A DNA stretch of 13,808 nt from Acidobacteriota bacterium (GCA_019352125.1 JABBNV010000024.1:533-14340), one strand, 5' to 3'. Shown: positions 7,356 through 13,808, counted from the first letter of the stretch. Program-made: numbers and translations. Notes: a model not told the origin generated them from the sequence alone.

Positions 7356-8990
7356 TTACTGACCGAGCGACCCGCGTTTCGAAAGTTGCGTTGATTTTGC
7401 GGGTCGGTGAATCTGTCCTTCCGACTGCAGGTCCGACTTCGGCGACGCCTGCTCACGTCCCAGGAAGAAGCTCGCGATGAGGGCGATGGCCAGGAAGACC
7501 CCGGCACCGAAGGCGGTGGTGGATGCGGCTTGCGTGAATGCGTCGGCCGCGAGGTGGCCGATCTGCTCGGTGGCGGGGTTGTTCTGGAGGCCTGGGATGG
7601 CGGCGCCGGCGCTGTCGGCAACTGCGGTGACGATCTGTGTCTGCTGCTCTGCCGGCAGGTAGGTCAGTCGGTCGGTGAGGTGGATGCTCATCGAGCTGAA
7701 CAACAGGGTGCCTAGTGTGGCGACGCCGAGTGCGGAGCCGATCTGACGAGCGGTGCTCTGGGTTCCAGAAGCGCGGCCGCTGGCTTCGACGGGTACGTCG
7801 GCGAGAACCACATTTGTGACCTGTGCGCTGGCAAGGCCGAGCCCGAGTCCGTAGACGAATAGCAGTCCGGCCAGCGGTGGCCAGTTCATGTCTGATCTGA
7901 GACTCAATGCCAGCGCCAGCAACGCGATAAGTTCGAGCGCCACGCCGATACGGAGTATCGCGGTCGCGGAGAGCCGCCGGGACAATCCGGTCACGGCCCC
8001 GCTGGCGAGGAACGACCCCACCGCCAGGGCGAGCAGGATGAAGCCGGCCTGCAGAGCACTGTAGTCCAGCACGTCCTGCAACCACATCGGGATGACGAAC
8101 AGCAACCCGAGCTCGCCCAGGCTGATGAGCATCGCGACGATGTTCCCGTTGCGGAACGATGCGATTCTGAACAGGTCCAGTGGAAGCATAGTGACGCGTC
8201 CGCGGCGGGCGTGGGCTCGTTCCCACGCAGTGAACGCGGCTGCAGCGATCACCGCGATCGCGAACATGAGCGGCACGGGCGAGATCGGAAGGCCCCACCA
8301 CCCGGCGATCGATTCCGCCGGCGCCCACCAGCCCAGACTGCGTCCCTGGATCAGTCCGAAGACGAGCGACCCGGCAGCGAGCACCGACAGAGCCGCGCCC
8401 AGAAGGTCGAAACGTCCCGGCTTCCCGGCGGTGCTCTCTACCACGGTGAAGTAGACACCGATGATCGCAACCAACCCGAACGGCACATTCACGCCGAAGG
8501 CCCATCGCCAGGAGAAATCGGTCGTCAGCCATCCTCCGAGCAACGGCCCGATCGCCGCCATGCCACCGATGGTCGACCCCCAGATCGCGAAGGCGATGGT
8601 TCGCTCCCGATCCCGGAATGTCGCGTTGATCAGAGACATCGTCGAGGGAAGCACCATGGCACCGCCGACGCCCTGCAGCACACGCGACGCAATCAGCAAA
8701 GACCCGTCGGAAGACAGCCCCGCGAAGATGGACCCCGCCGTGAATACCGCCACACCGATCACCAGGAGACGTCGGCGGCCGATCCGGTCAGCGAGGGTTC
8801 CGAACGGGATCAGGAGCGCGGCAAACACCAGCGTGTATGACGTCTGCACCCATTGCACTTGGGTGGAATCAATCTTTAGATCGTCGACGATCGACGGAAT
8901 CGAAACGTTCACGATCGTGCTGTCCACGATGATCAACGAGACGGCGATGCTGATGAACAGCAGGCCGACCCAGCGGGCTCTAGAGGTCAT
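7356..8990 (-). CDS. DHA2-family MFS drug/proton antiporter (EmrB/QacA type)
   Basis: This 544-residue membrane exporter should have 14 transmembrane segments and expel hydrophobic or cationic toxic compounds in exchange for protons. Seen motifs: D1-like LIIVDSTIVNVSIPSI (19-34) with membrane Asp23, motif A GTLADRIGRRRL (64-75), and motif C with GPLLGGW at 148-154. The last 20 or so residues are polar and lie near the island boundary, so the native tail may have been replaced. The start ATG at 8988-8990 has no ribosome binding site. TATAAT lies 7 bases upstream, pointing to a leaderless mRNA. The gene diverges from tetR over a shared operator, so it is probably repressed by that protein and released by a drug. 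The exact substrate is unknown. Confidence 0.92.
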   Translation of the reverse strand: MTSRARWVGLLFISIAVSLIIVDSTIVNVSIPSIVDDLKIDSTQVQWVQTSYTLVFAALLIPFGTLADRIGRRRLLVIGVAVFTAGSIFAGLSSDGSLLIASRVLQGVGGAMVLPSTMSLINATFRDRERTIAFAIWGSTIGGMAAIGPLLGGWLTTDFSWRWAFGVNVPFGLVAIIGVYFTVVESTAGKPGRFDLLGAALSVLAAGSLVFGLIQGRSLGWWAPAESIAGWWGLPISPVPLMFAIAVIAAAAFTAWERAHARRGRVTMLPLDLFRIASFRNGNIVAMLISLGELGLLFVIPMWLQDVLDYSALQAGFILLALAVGSFLASGAVTGLSRRLSATAILRIGVALELIALLALALSLRSDMNWPPLAGLLFVYGLGLGLASAQVTNVVLADVPVEASGRASGTQSTARQIGSALGVATLGTLLFSSMSIHLTDRLTYLPAEQQTQIVTAVADSAGAAIPGLQNNPATEQIGHLAADAFTQAASTTAFGAGVFLAIALIASFFLGREQASPKSDLQSEGQIHRPAKSTQLSKRGSLGQ

Positions 8991-8997
8991 AATCCAG

Positions 8998-9003
8998 ATT
9001 ATA
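8998..9003 (-). promoter_or_regulatory. -10 box of the MFS exporter
   Basis: A perfect TATAAT is read on the minus strand, 7 bases before the exporter ATG. Transcription would begin at or within a base or two of the ATG. The -35 region inside the operator is poor. The box overlaps the left edge of the TetR operator. Confidence 0.65.
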
Positions 9004-9025
9004 TACCGACACTATGTCGGTATAT
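9001..9025. promoter_or_regulatory. TetR operator between the MFS gene and tetR
   Basis: Perfect 11-base arms ATATACCGACA (9001-9011) and TGTCGGTATAT (9015-9025) flank a 3-base CTA spacer. The site lies between the divergent MFS and tetR genes, overlaps the exporter -10 box and extends through its spacer and -35 region. This is the size and place expected of a TetR-family operator, and binding would block exporter transcription. A TATATT at 9021-9026 could be the -10 of tetR, which would make the regulator self-repressing. Binding is inferred. Confidence 0.85.
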
Positions 9026-9076
9026 TCATTTCGGCCTTTCGTTTGGCGTGAGCGGGGCACGACGAGGAGGACGATA

Positions 9077-9097
9077 ATGAGTAGGTGCCGAAAATAA
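9077..9097 (+). other. Six-codon ORF with strong ribosome binding site overlapping the tetR start
   Basis: GAGGAGG at 9064-9070 is ideally spaced (6 bases) for ATG 9077, but that frame reads only MSRCRK and stops at TAA 9095-9097. The tetR frame starts inside it at GTG 9085 and is closed just upstream by TAG 9082-9084. This may be a leader peptide that couples translation, or a small frameshift that moved the true tetR start. Confidence 0.4.
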
Positions 9098-9660
9098 CCG
9101 CCCCGACCGTCGCAGAGCACCGCATTGCACAGCGCGGTGCTCTCATCGCCGCCGCAGAAGCGATCATTGCCGAGGGTGGCGTAGCCGCGATAACCCCTCG
9201 TTCGGTCTGCGGACGGGCGGGGCTCGCGCGATCGAGTTTCTATGAGTACTTCCCCTCGAAGGATGACCTGCTGGCGGCGATCGCCATGCGGGCATTCGAA
9301 GAGTGGGCCGGCGAGTTGGAGGCGGCGATGGCCGCGGCCGCCCCCGGGCGTGGTCGCCTTCACGCCTACGTCGAGGCGACGTTTCGCATGACCGCCGACG
9401 GCAAGCACACACTCGCGACCGGACTTCAGCAGACCGAGCTGTCTCCCAGAGGCCTCGAGGCCATCATGGCCATGCATGACACACTCACCATCCCGCTGCG
9501 CACTCTGCTGGAGGAGCTCCAGATTCCGGATGCCGCGGCCCGGGCTGTTCTCGTGCAGGGGGTCATCAATGCCGGCATGCAGCTGGTGGAACACGGCATG
9601 AGCCCCAGGGACGTGACCGCTTCCGTCAACGCGATCCTCGACCGAGGCATTCACCACTGA
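9085..9660 (+). CDS. TetR-family transcriptional repressor of the efflux genes
   Basis: This 191-residue regulator has an N-terminal DNA-binding domain (about 14-60). RGALIAAAEAIIAEGGVAAI is followed by the helix-turn-helix PRSVCGRAGLARSSFYEYFP and the usual SKDDLLAAIA. The rest is an all-helical ligand and dimer domain. Length is normal for the family. The start given is GTG 9085, the only start open in this frame before the domain. The strong GAGGAGG is 14 bases away, and better placed for an ATG at 9077 in another frame. It diverges from the MFS gene across the palindromic operator and lies just before a FtsX-type ABC pair in the same direction. It is therefore likely to control the exporter, itself and perhaps the ABC genes. 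Confidence 0.9.
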   Translation: MPKITAPTVAEHRIAQRGALIAAAEAIIAEGGVAAITPRSVCGRAGLARSSFYEYFPSKDDLLAAIAMRAFEEWAGELEAAMAAAAPGRGRLHAYVEATFRMTADGKHTLATGLQQTELSPRGLEAIMAMHDTLTIPLRTLLEELQIPDAAARAVLVQGVINAGMQLVEHGMSPRDVTASVNAILDRGIHH

Positions 9661-9693
9661 GTGATTCTCGATTTGCATGGCACGTCAGATGGT

Positions 9694-9726
9694 GACACCC
9701 TGTCGATAAGTAACCGACAGGGTGTC
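9694..9726. repeat. Inverted repeat between tetR and the ABC permease
   Basis: Perfect 12-base arms GACACCCTGTCG (9694-9705) and CGACAGGGTGTC (9715-9726) flank a 9-base spacer. It sits 34 bases after the tetR stop and 51 bases before the permease ATG. There is no T-run on either side, so it makes a poor intrinsic terminator. The arms contain TGTCG and CGACA, the same core as the upstream operator half-sites but facing the other way. It may be a second regulator site, an mRNA hairpin or a weak terminator. Confidence 0.65.
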
Positions 9727-9777
9727 GGCTTAGTGGCTCCCCGCCACTTTGACCCTCTATGCGTTTAGGACGTGATG

Positions 9778-10917
9778 ATGTTCCTCGCTCTACGCGAACT
9801 CCGATTCGCTCGCGGCCGGTTCACACTCATGGGTATCGTGATCGCTTTGATCGCCGTGCTCGTAGTGTTGCTCTCCGGCCTTTCCTCCGGTCTGGTCAAT
9901 GACGGCGTCTCGGGGCTCAAGGCGATGCCGGCCACGGCCTTCGCCTTCGATAAAGGAACGATCACGGACAACGCGTTCAGTCGATCCCTGGTCGATAGTC
10001 AGCAGCTTCAAATGTGGAAGAAAGCCCAGGGTGTCGACAAGGCTGAGCCTCTGGGGGTGAGCATCGTCAATGGCACGACCGACGTCGGCAAGCAGGTCGA
10101 TCTCACCCTCTTCGGTATCGAACCCGCCGGGTTCCTTGAGCCCTCCGTCTCCAGTGGAAGCACCGTCGGTAATGACCTCGGTGGCATCGTCGTTTCCGAG
10201 ACGGCAAAGAGCGAGGGGATCAAGCTCGGCTCGGTCGTCACCCTCGACCGGATCGGTCTCAAACTGACTGTCGTTGGCTTCACCGAGGGTCAGGCCACGT
10301 TCGGTCACGTCGACGTCGCGTATTTGCCCATCGACACCTGGCGTCTGATCGCCTCAAACACCGCCCGGCCAGGTGCGCCGACGGCGGAGCAGATCGCCAG
10401 CCTCGAGTACAGATACTCCAGCGTCGTCGCCATCCAAGCGCCGTCCAGAACTGACCTCGCCGCTGTCGACGCGACGGCCGGCACGATGACCATGTCGCAC
10501 ACAGAGGCGTTCAACGCCTCGCCGGGCTACGAGGCGGAGACAATGACGCTCACCATGATCCAGGTGTTCCTCTACGCCATCTGCGCACTCGTCGTCGGCG
10601 CGTTCTTCACCGTGTGGACGATCCAGCGCAAGGGCGATATCGCGATCCTCCGCGCCGTCGGCTCATCCCGCGGCTACCTGCTTCGTGACAGCATGGCGCA
10701 AGCCGCGATCCTGCTCATCGGCTTCACCGCGATCGGTGTCGCCGTCGGGGTGGGATTCGGTGCCCTCATGCCCGCCGCGATGCCCTTCGATCTCGAGGCG
10801 GGCCCGATCGGTCTCGCCAGCATCCTGACCATCACCCTCGGGCTCATCGGCGCGGCCCTGGCCGTCATCAGGATCTCGCGAATCGACCCACTCACCGCAC
10901 TCGGAGGACAACGATGA
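9778..10917 (+). CDS. FtsX/MacB-type ABC transporter permease
   Basis: This protein of about 379 residues has the FtsX-like layout. One membrane segment near the N-terminus (after LRELRFARGRF, about residues 17-37) precedes a large extracytoplasmic domain of about 215 residues. Three C-terminal membrane segments follow. The FtsX coupling region RKGDIAILRAVGSSRGYL and the terminal IDPLTALGG, typical of the family, are both present. Start choice: AGGA at 9767-9770 lies 7 bases before ATG 9778. ATG 9775 and GTG 9772 are also in frame and possible. The stop overlaps the ATPase start (ATGA). Such pairs usually work by mechanotransmission, moving drugs, peptides or lipoproteins from the outer face of the membrane, not by classical transport across it. 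The substrate is unknown. Confidence 0.9.
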   Translation: MFLALRELRFARGRFTLMGIVIALIAVLVVLLSGLSSGLVNDGVSGLKAMPATAFAFDKGTITDNAFSRSLVDSQQLQMWKKAQGVDKAEPLGVSIVNGTTDVGKQVDLTLFGIEPAGFLEPSVSSGSTVGNDLGGIVVSETAKSEGIKLGSVVTLDRIGLKLTVVGFTEGQATFGHVDVAYLPIDTWRLIASNTARPGAPTAEQIASLEYRYSSVVAIQAPSRTDLAAVDATAGTMTMSHTEAFNASPGYEAETMTLTMIQVFLYAICALVVGAFFTVWTIQRKGDIAILRAVGSSRGYLLRDSMAQAAILLIGFTAIGVAVGVGFGALMPAAMPFDLEAGPIGLASILTITLGLIGAALAVIRISRIDPLTALGGQR

Positions 10918-11597
10918 CAACGCCAACCAGCACAACCACGTCCGCTCTCGACATCCGCGACGTCACCCTGGAGCTGGGCGACGGAGACGCGCGCATCCGC
11001 GCGCTTGACAACGTCTCGCTCACCGTCCTGCCGGGCGAATTCGTGGCGATCGTCGGACCATCCGGTTCAGGCAAGTCCTCTCTCCTCGCCGTTGCCGGCG
11101 CGCTCACCAAAGCCGACTCGGGCACGGTCCATGTCCATGGCACCGATCTCGGCCGCATCCGCAGCAACGCCGCGGCACGGTTCCGGCTCCACACGATCGG
11201 GTTCGTGTTCCAATCCGGAAACCTGATCCCAGCGCTCACAGCCGGCGACCAGCTCCGGCTCGCCGGGCGACTGGCCGGCAACTCATCCGTCGACCCTGCA
11301 CCGCTCTTGGATGCCGTCGGCATGAAGCACCGCCTGAAGCACCGTCCCGGACAGCTCTCGGGCGGGGAACGCCAACGGGTCGGAATCGCCCGCGCCCTCG
11401 TCAATAGCCCCTCGCTCCTGCTCGTTGATGAACCCACCGCAGCCCTCGACCGCGCCAGAAGCCACGAAGTGGTGCAGCTGCTTGCAGTGCAGGCCCGCCG
11501 CGCCAATGTCGCGGTGGTGATGGTCACCCACGATCACGACGTGCTCGGGCACTGCGACCGCGTGCTTGAGATGGTCGACGGCACGCTCTCTCCCTAG
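10914..11597 (+). CDS. MacB/LolD-type ABC transporter ATPase
   Basis: This 227-residue cytoplasmic ATPase partners the FtsX-type permease. Motifs: Walker A GPSGSGKSS (48-56), Q-loop Gln100 in FVFQSGNLIPALT, signature LSGGERQR (148-155), Walker B LLLVDE (168-173), D-loop ALD and switch His206 in THDHD. The FQ..NLIP and LSGGE forms are typical of the MacB/LolD group. The length is normal. The ATG at 10914 overlaps the permease TGA, so the two are translated together. No terminator is evident after the TAG at 11595-11597. The gene ends about 20 bases before the stop of a truncated convergent gene, which marks the right edge of the efflux island. Confidence 0.93.
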   Translation: MTTPTSTTTSALDIRDVTLELGDGDARIRALDNVSLTVLPGEFVAIVGPSGSGKSSLLAVAGALTKADSGTVHVHGTDLGRIRSNAAARFRLHTIGFVFQSGNLIPALTAGDQLRLAGRLAGNSSVDPAPLLDAVGMKHRLKHRPGQLSGGERQRVGIARALVNSPSLLLVDEPTAALDRARSHEVVQLLAVQARRANVAVVMVTHDHDVLGHCDRVLEMVDGTLSP

Positions 11598-11617
11598 GCG
11601 ACATAACCCTGCCCCAC

Positions 11618-11917
11618 CTACCCCTCGACAGGAACGGGACCAGGATCATGGAAATTGTCAATAGCAGCGCGCTCACCCTCCACATCATCAACTACTGCCG
11701 GATCGATGCTTGACTCGGCCTTAGCGAGGAGGTCCAAGAGAGTTTTCCCACCGACGAGCAGTTCGCCAGAGTCAGTCATTTTGTCCGCGGACGACGCCCA
11801 AATGACAGGGTTCGAGAGAATGCCCTCGAGCCCGCTGGGGTCTGTGTAGTGCCAGACCCGACTATCGTCGATCTCGACTTTCGGAGTTTCACTCACGATC
11901 CCAAGATCACTAGCCAT
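11618..11917 (-). pseudogene. Truncated DUF2971-like gene
   Basis: The minus-strand frame from ATG 11915-11917 gives 99 residues. The region RVWHYTDPSGLEGILSNPVI, followed by WASSADKMTDSGEL, matches the opening of DUF2971-type proteins (HYT..GL.gIL...lWat....ndsxE). Family members are usually 250 residues or more, so only the N-terminal third remains. The last 20 or so residues (DNFHDPGPVPVEG) look like chance read-through. The frame is open further upstream, but the added residues look non-coding. No good ribosome binding site is seen. The cut end abuts the ABC ATPase gene, consistent with loss of its 3' part at the island boundary. The function of DUF2971 is unknown, although it is often found among defence and mobile genes. 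Confidence 0.58.
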
Positions 11918-12046
11918 GGGTGACAGAGCGGCGGGAACCTGCTGACTCCTACCGCCCAGTTGCCGGCCGAGGCCATGTACGTATGACCGCACGGTGATAT
12001 GCACCATGACGAGAGGATTACTGCAACCACGTTCCTTATGACTGGG

Positions 12047-12338
12047 ATGAAGATCGGCTATGCCCACGTCTCAACGAACGATCTGGACCTCACCGCCCTC
12101 CGAAAAGCTCTCCTTGCCCTGGGCGTTGAAGACAAGCAGATCTTCGTCGAGCACGGAAGGGCGGTCGCCAAGACGAAGGGGAGGCGGCAGGGCAAGCAGC
12201 CAAAATTTTCCAAGACGCAGCGAGAGCATCTTCTGACGCTGCACGACGCCGGGGAGCGCAAACAGGCTGACATTGGCGGGGCTGTTGCGGGGATCCCGGA
12301 CCACAGTGTACCGCCAGCTCCGACGGCGCTCCTCCTGA
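12047..12338 (+). pseudogene. Serine resolvase/invertase with deleted core and a frameshift
   Basis: The start MKIGYAHVSTNDLDLTALRK is the N-terminus of a Tn3-type serine resolvase (family form GYARVST), with nucleophile Ser9. The usually conserved Arg two residues before the Ser is His7. After FVEHGR (residue 38, near 12160) the reading jumps straight to AVAKTKGRRQGKQPKFSKTQ, which is the family's linker and C-terminal DNA-binding region. About 100 residues of catalytic core are missing. Near 12265 the frame shifts by one base. The helix-turn-helix end LAGLLRGSRTTVYRQLRRR continues in the other frame and stops at TGA 12336-12338. In the first frame the reading runs to 12532 without sense. 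The protein cannot be active. Confidence 0.8.
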
Positions 12339-12792
12339 AGCCCGATATGGAACCTACTGCCACGAGCGCCATTTTGCGCTGCAATTTACGGGTGCACCGA
12401 GTACCCACTGTCCGAAAGGGGCCGTTGTGGTTCAGCTACTACCCACATCGCCTGGACAGCTGGCCGTACCGTACCATTCTGACGGAGGGGATTAGCTGCG
12501 TCATGGGCCGCTCCGATATGTCTCGCAACTAACGATGGATACACCAATCCAGGCTGAAAGTTTCAAGACATAGTTATAAGAATCGTTGGCCCTGGACGAA
12601 CTGGAATGACTTCGCGCAAATCGGTGCAGTACAGGCGCGGCGCTCGCTCGGTCGTTGAGACACCTCGTAACCCACGCCCTTGACGCACAAATGGACACGA
12701 GGCACCGTCGACAAGGACAACGTGCCCGCTTTCGAAGGAGGATCGGTGAGCGTTCTCAGTCAAGCGGCTGCCGATGCTCTGGTGAGAGGGGT
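12339..12792. other. Non-coding, decayed stretch
   Basis: No convincing gene was found in 454 bases. Open frames on both strands give low-quality proteins. One item stands out: AAGGAGG at 12735-12741 is well spaced before GTG 12746, but that frame encodes only 16 residues (MSVLSQAAADALVRGV) and stops at TAG 12794-12796. It may be the 5' stump of a lost gene. Confidence 0.5.
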
Positions 12793-13089
12793 CTAGCCGA
12801 GCACCTCGAGATATTGGGGGCGACATTTCATCGCGTGGATAATCTCCTCGTTACCGTCGTCCCGGCTCACCACCACGAGTTACAGCAGTCGGCTGTGGGC
12901 GTCAAAACCCAGGCCGAGAATTCTGCACGGGTACTCATCGTCCAAGGGGAGTGTTACCAGCGGCCAGGTCGCCGCTTCGATGACATCATCGGAGCTGATG
13001 TCATGCTTGTGTGCAGGGCACCCCATCCGCGCCTTCAACGCGTCAACGTCGTAACCGGCCTCGGCCTGTGAGACCTTCCGTCCACGCAT
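12793..13089 (-). pseudogene. Toxin-like small gene broken by one nonsense codon
   Basis: The minus-strand frame from ATG 13087-13089 to TAG 12793-12795 has 98 codons, with TAA at codon 70 (12880-12882). On both sides the reading is continuous and protein-like: KHDISSDDVIEAATWPLVTL, LDDEYPCRILGLGFD, then after the stop LVVVSRDDGNEEIIHAMKCR and PQYLEVLG. The pattern of a short helix, LDD....R.L.lG.D..grLLElv and an I.HAMk.Rp.yl end matches a family of about 90-residue actinobacterial proteins annotated as toxins. The family expects Glu at the stop, so one G-to-T change would explain it. The first 23 residues (KVSQAEAGYDVDALKARMG) resemble an antitoxin tail and may be a fused remnant. No intact antitoxin is seen beside it. 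Confidence 0.6.
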
Positions 13090-13097
13090 TGTATGTT

Positions 13098-13130
13098 CAT
13101 ACAGGCAACCGTATTACGAATTCCTGTATG
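13098..13130. repeat. Inverted repeat upstream of the toxin-like gene
   Basis: CATACAGG (13098-13105) and CCTGTATG (13123-13130) form perfect 8-base arms separated by 17 bases. The repeat begins 8 bases upstream of the start of the leftward toxin-like gene. This is where toxin-antitoxin loci often carry a self-regulation operator. A short repeat of this length could also occur by chance. Confidence 0.45.
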
Positions 13131-13244
13131 GAACACGAGGAACCAGCACGACCGCTCCCGCTATCAACTATTTGCTCGTTTAGATGACAACGCGATTCCA
13201 AATCTCAGCGAGCGGAGACGCTATGACTGGCGCAGCCCGCAAGC

Positions 13245-13616
13245 CTATGGCGAGGCGAGACTATCCAGCCAGTCAAGTGCCTCCCCGCGCGAGGTGAAGT
13301 AGGCGTGCGGACAAAAGTCGTGCCGTCCCATGTAGGCCGACACAACCTTGTCGACGACGGTGGATCCCACTATAGCCACAGCGGAGACGGCCTTGGCACG
13401 TTCAAAGACGTCCCTCGCCGCAGAACTCATGGAAACATCAGAAATTTCAACGAGGAGGGGTAGCGCCCTGCCGTCGCTCAGACACTGCATCTTGTCGATG
13501 GACTTCATTGCGTCGTCAAGGTTGACCTGCGAACCGGGCGTCCAGAGCAAGTGAAGAAACCCCGCCCCGCTGACACTCAGCCGCCCTTTCCCGCCTGCAA
13601 TCAGGATTTCTTCCAT
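13245..13616 (-). CDS. Small protein of the STAS/DUF7793-like type
   Basis: This intact 123-residue gene starts at ATG 13614-13616 with a strong GGGAGGG (13623-13629) six bases upstream. An earlier reading from 13682 was rejected, since it would place this site inside the gene. The order is strand (GKGRLSVSGAGFLHLLW), helix (VNLDDAMKSIDKMQCL), strand (ALPLLVEISDV), helix (SSAARDVFERAKAV), strand (SAVAIVGSTVVDKVVSAYM), a PHAYFTSRGEALDWL end and a short tail. This is the SpoIIAA/STAS-like fold of a small family common in Arthrobacter, which I recall as DUF7793. There is no signal or membrane segment. The function is unknown, and a role in partner-switch regulation is only possible. It is monocistronic here. 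Confidence 0.72.
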   Translation of the reverse strand: MEEILIAGGKGRLSVSGAGFLHLLWTPGSQVNLDDAMKSIDKMQCLSDGRALPLLVEISDVSMSSAARDVFERAKAVSAVAIVGSTVVDKVVSAYMGRHDFCPHAYFTSRGEALDWLDSLASP

Positions 13617-13729
13617 AGCATTCCCTCCCAAATACCATCCCGGTATGAAGATGGGACACTCCAGCCAACTATAAGGGACCAACCAGATGCCGCAATCCTC
13701 GTGTTACTGCCCCACCCCCGGTCAGACGC

Positions 13730-13751
13730 CTCGAAACCCTAGGGTTTCGAG
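13730..13751. repeat. Perfect 22-base palindrome
   Basis: The arms CTCGAAACCCT and AGGGTTTCGAG meet with no spacer around a central CCTAGG. It lies about 110 bases upstream of the DUF7793-like gene start, with no gene seen to its right. A palindrome without a loop is a poor RNA terminator and fits a DNA-binding or recombination site better. Its role is unknown. Confidence 0.6.
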
Positions 13752-13788
13752 AGGTTAGAAGAGTACGTGTGTCCTAGTTACACGCGGG

Positions 13789-13802
13789 CTTTGCCGGCAA
13801 AG
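13789..13802. repeat. Perfect 14-base palindrome at window edge
   Basis: CTTTGCC and GGCAAAG meet with no spacer, six bases from the window end. It may belong to a terminator, an operator or the end of a mobile element outside the window. Nothing more can be said from this sequence. Confidence 0.4.
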
Positions 13803-13808
13803 TGCATG

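Noticed and set aside
7453..8532. A 359-residue minus-strand ORF in the MFS gene
   Set aside because: It is a shadow frame, very rich in Arg, Pro and His, inside a gene with clear MFS motifs.
9790..10308. A 172-residue minus-strand ORF in the FtsX-type permease gene
   Set aside because: It is a Gly- and Asp-rich shadow of the permease frame.
12655..13071. A 138-residue plus-strand ORF
   Set aside because: It is antisense to the toxin-like pseudogene, has no ribosome binding site and is rich in Arg and His, as chance frames in GC-rich DNA often are.
13093..13302. A 69-residue plus-strand ORF
   Set aside because: It has no ribosome binding site or family signal and overlaps the end of the DUF7793-like gene.

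Overview
The window looks like part of an accessory region in a high-GC actinobacterium, most likely an Arthrobacter-type member of the Micrococcaceae. This is inferred from GC-rich codon use, the gene families and the protein style, not from a marker gene. No rRNA, tRNA or CRISPR array was seen.

Left part (1-5694). The 3' end of a small unknown gene is followed by a strong hairpin. Next comes a leftward operon for a NitT/TauT-type ABC importer: ATPase, permease, lipoprotein binding protein, with the first two genes overlapping at ATGA. Divergent from it is a rightward pair, a CitA/DcuS-type membrane sensor kinase and a CitB/DcuR-type response regulator, also joined at ATGA. The shared intergenic region holds a GTGA-N2-TA-N2-TCAC site matching the CRP/GlxR consensus. 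The simplest reading is uptake of a small organic acid, sensed outside the cell by the kinase and placed under carbon control. The substrate cannot be named from sequence.

Middle part (5695-7350). This stretch is decayed. It holds an IS110-type transposase fragment, one intact small gene of unknown function (6310-6651), a broken unknown gene, and the C-terminal end of a pentapeptide-repeat protein. The last two are joined by an ATGA overlap, so they were probably once one operon.

Efflux island (about 7350-11600). A DHA2-type MFS exporter and a TetR regulator are divergent over a near-perfect 25-bp operator. The operator covers the exporter's -10 box, and the exporter mRNA is probably leaderless. 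Downstream of tetR, after a second inverted repeat, lie a FtsX/MacB-type ABC permease and its ATPase, overlapping at ATGA. The island is bounded by two truncated genes (pentapeptide protein on the left, DUF2971-like protein on the right), which suggests it was inserted as a unit.

Right part (11600-13808). This is again mostly decay: the truncated DUF2971-like gene, a serine resolvase with its catalytic core deleted and a frameshift, and a toxin-like gene with one nonsense codon. One intact 123-residue protein, with a strong ribosome binding site, resembles the STAS/DUF7793-type proteins common in Arthrobacter. The end holds two perfect palindromes.

No clearly new system was found. The points most worth a second look are the carboxylate-sensor/ABC importer pairing with its altered ligand pocket, the compact TetR operator with a leaderless exporter, the second inverted repeat, and the boundaries of the efflux island.
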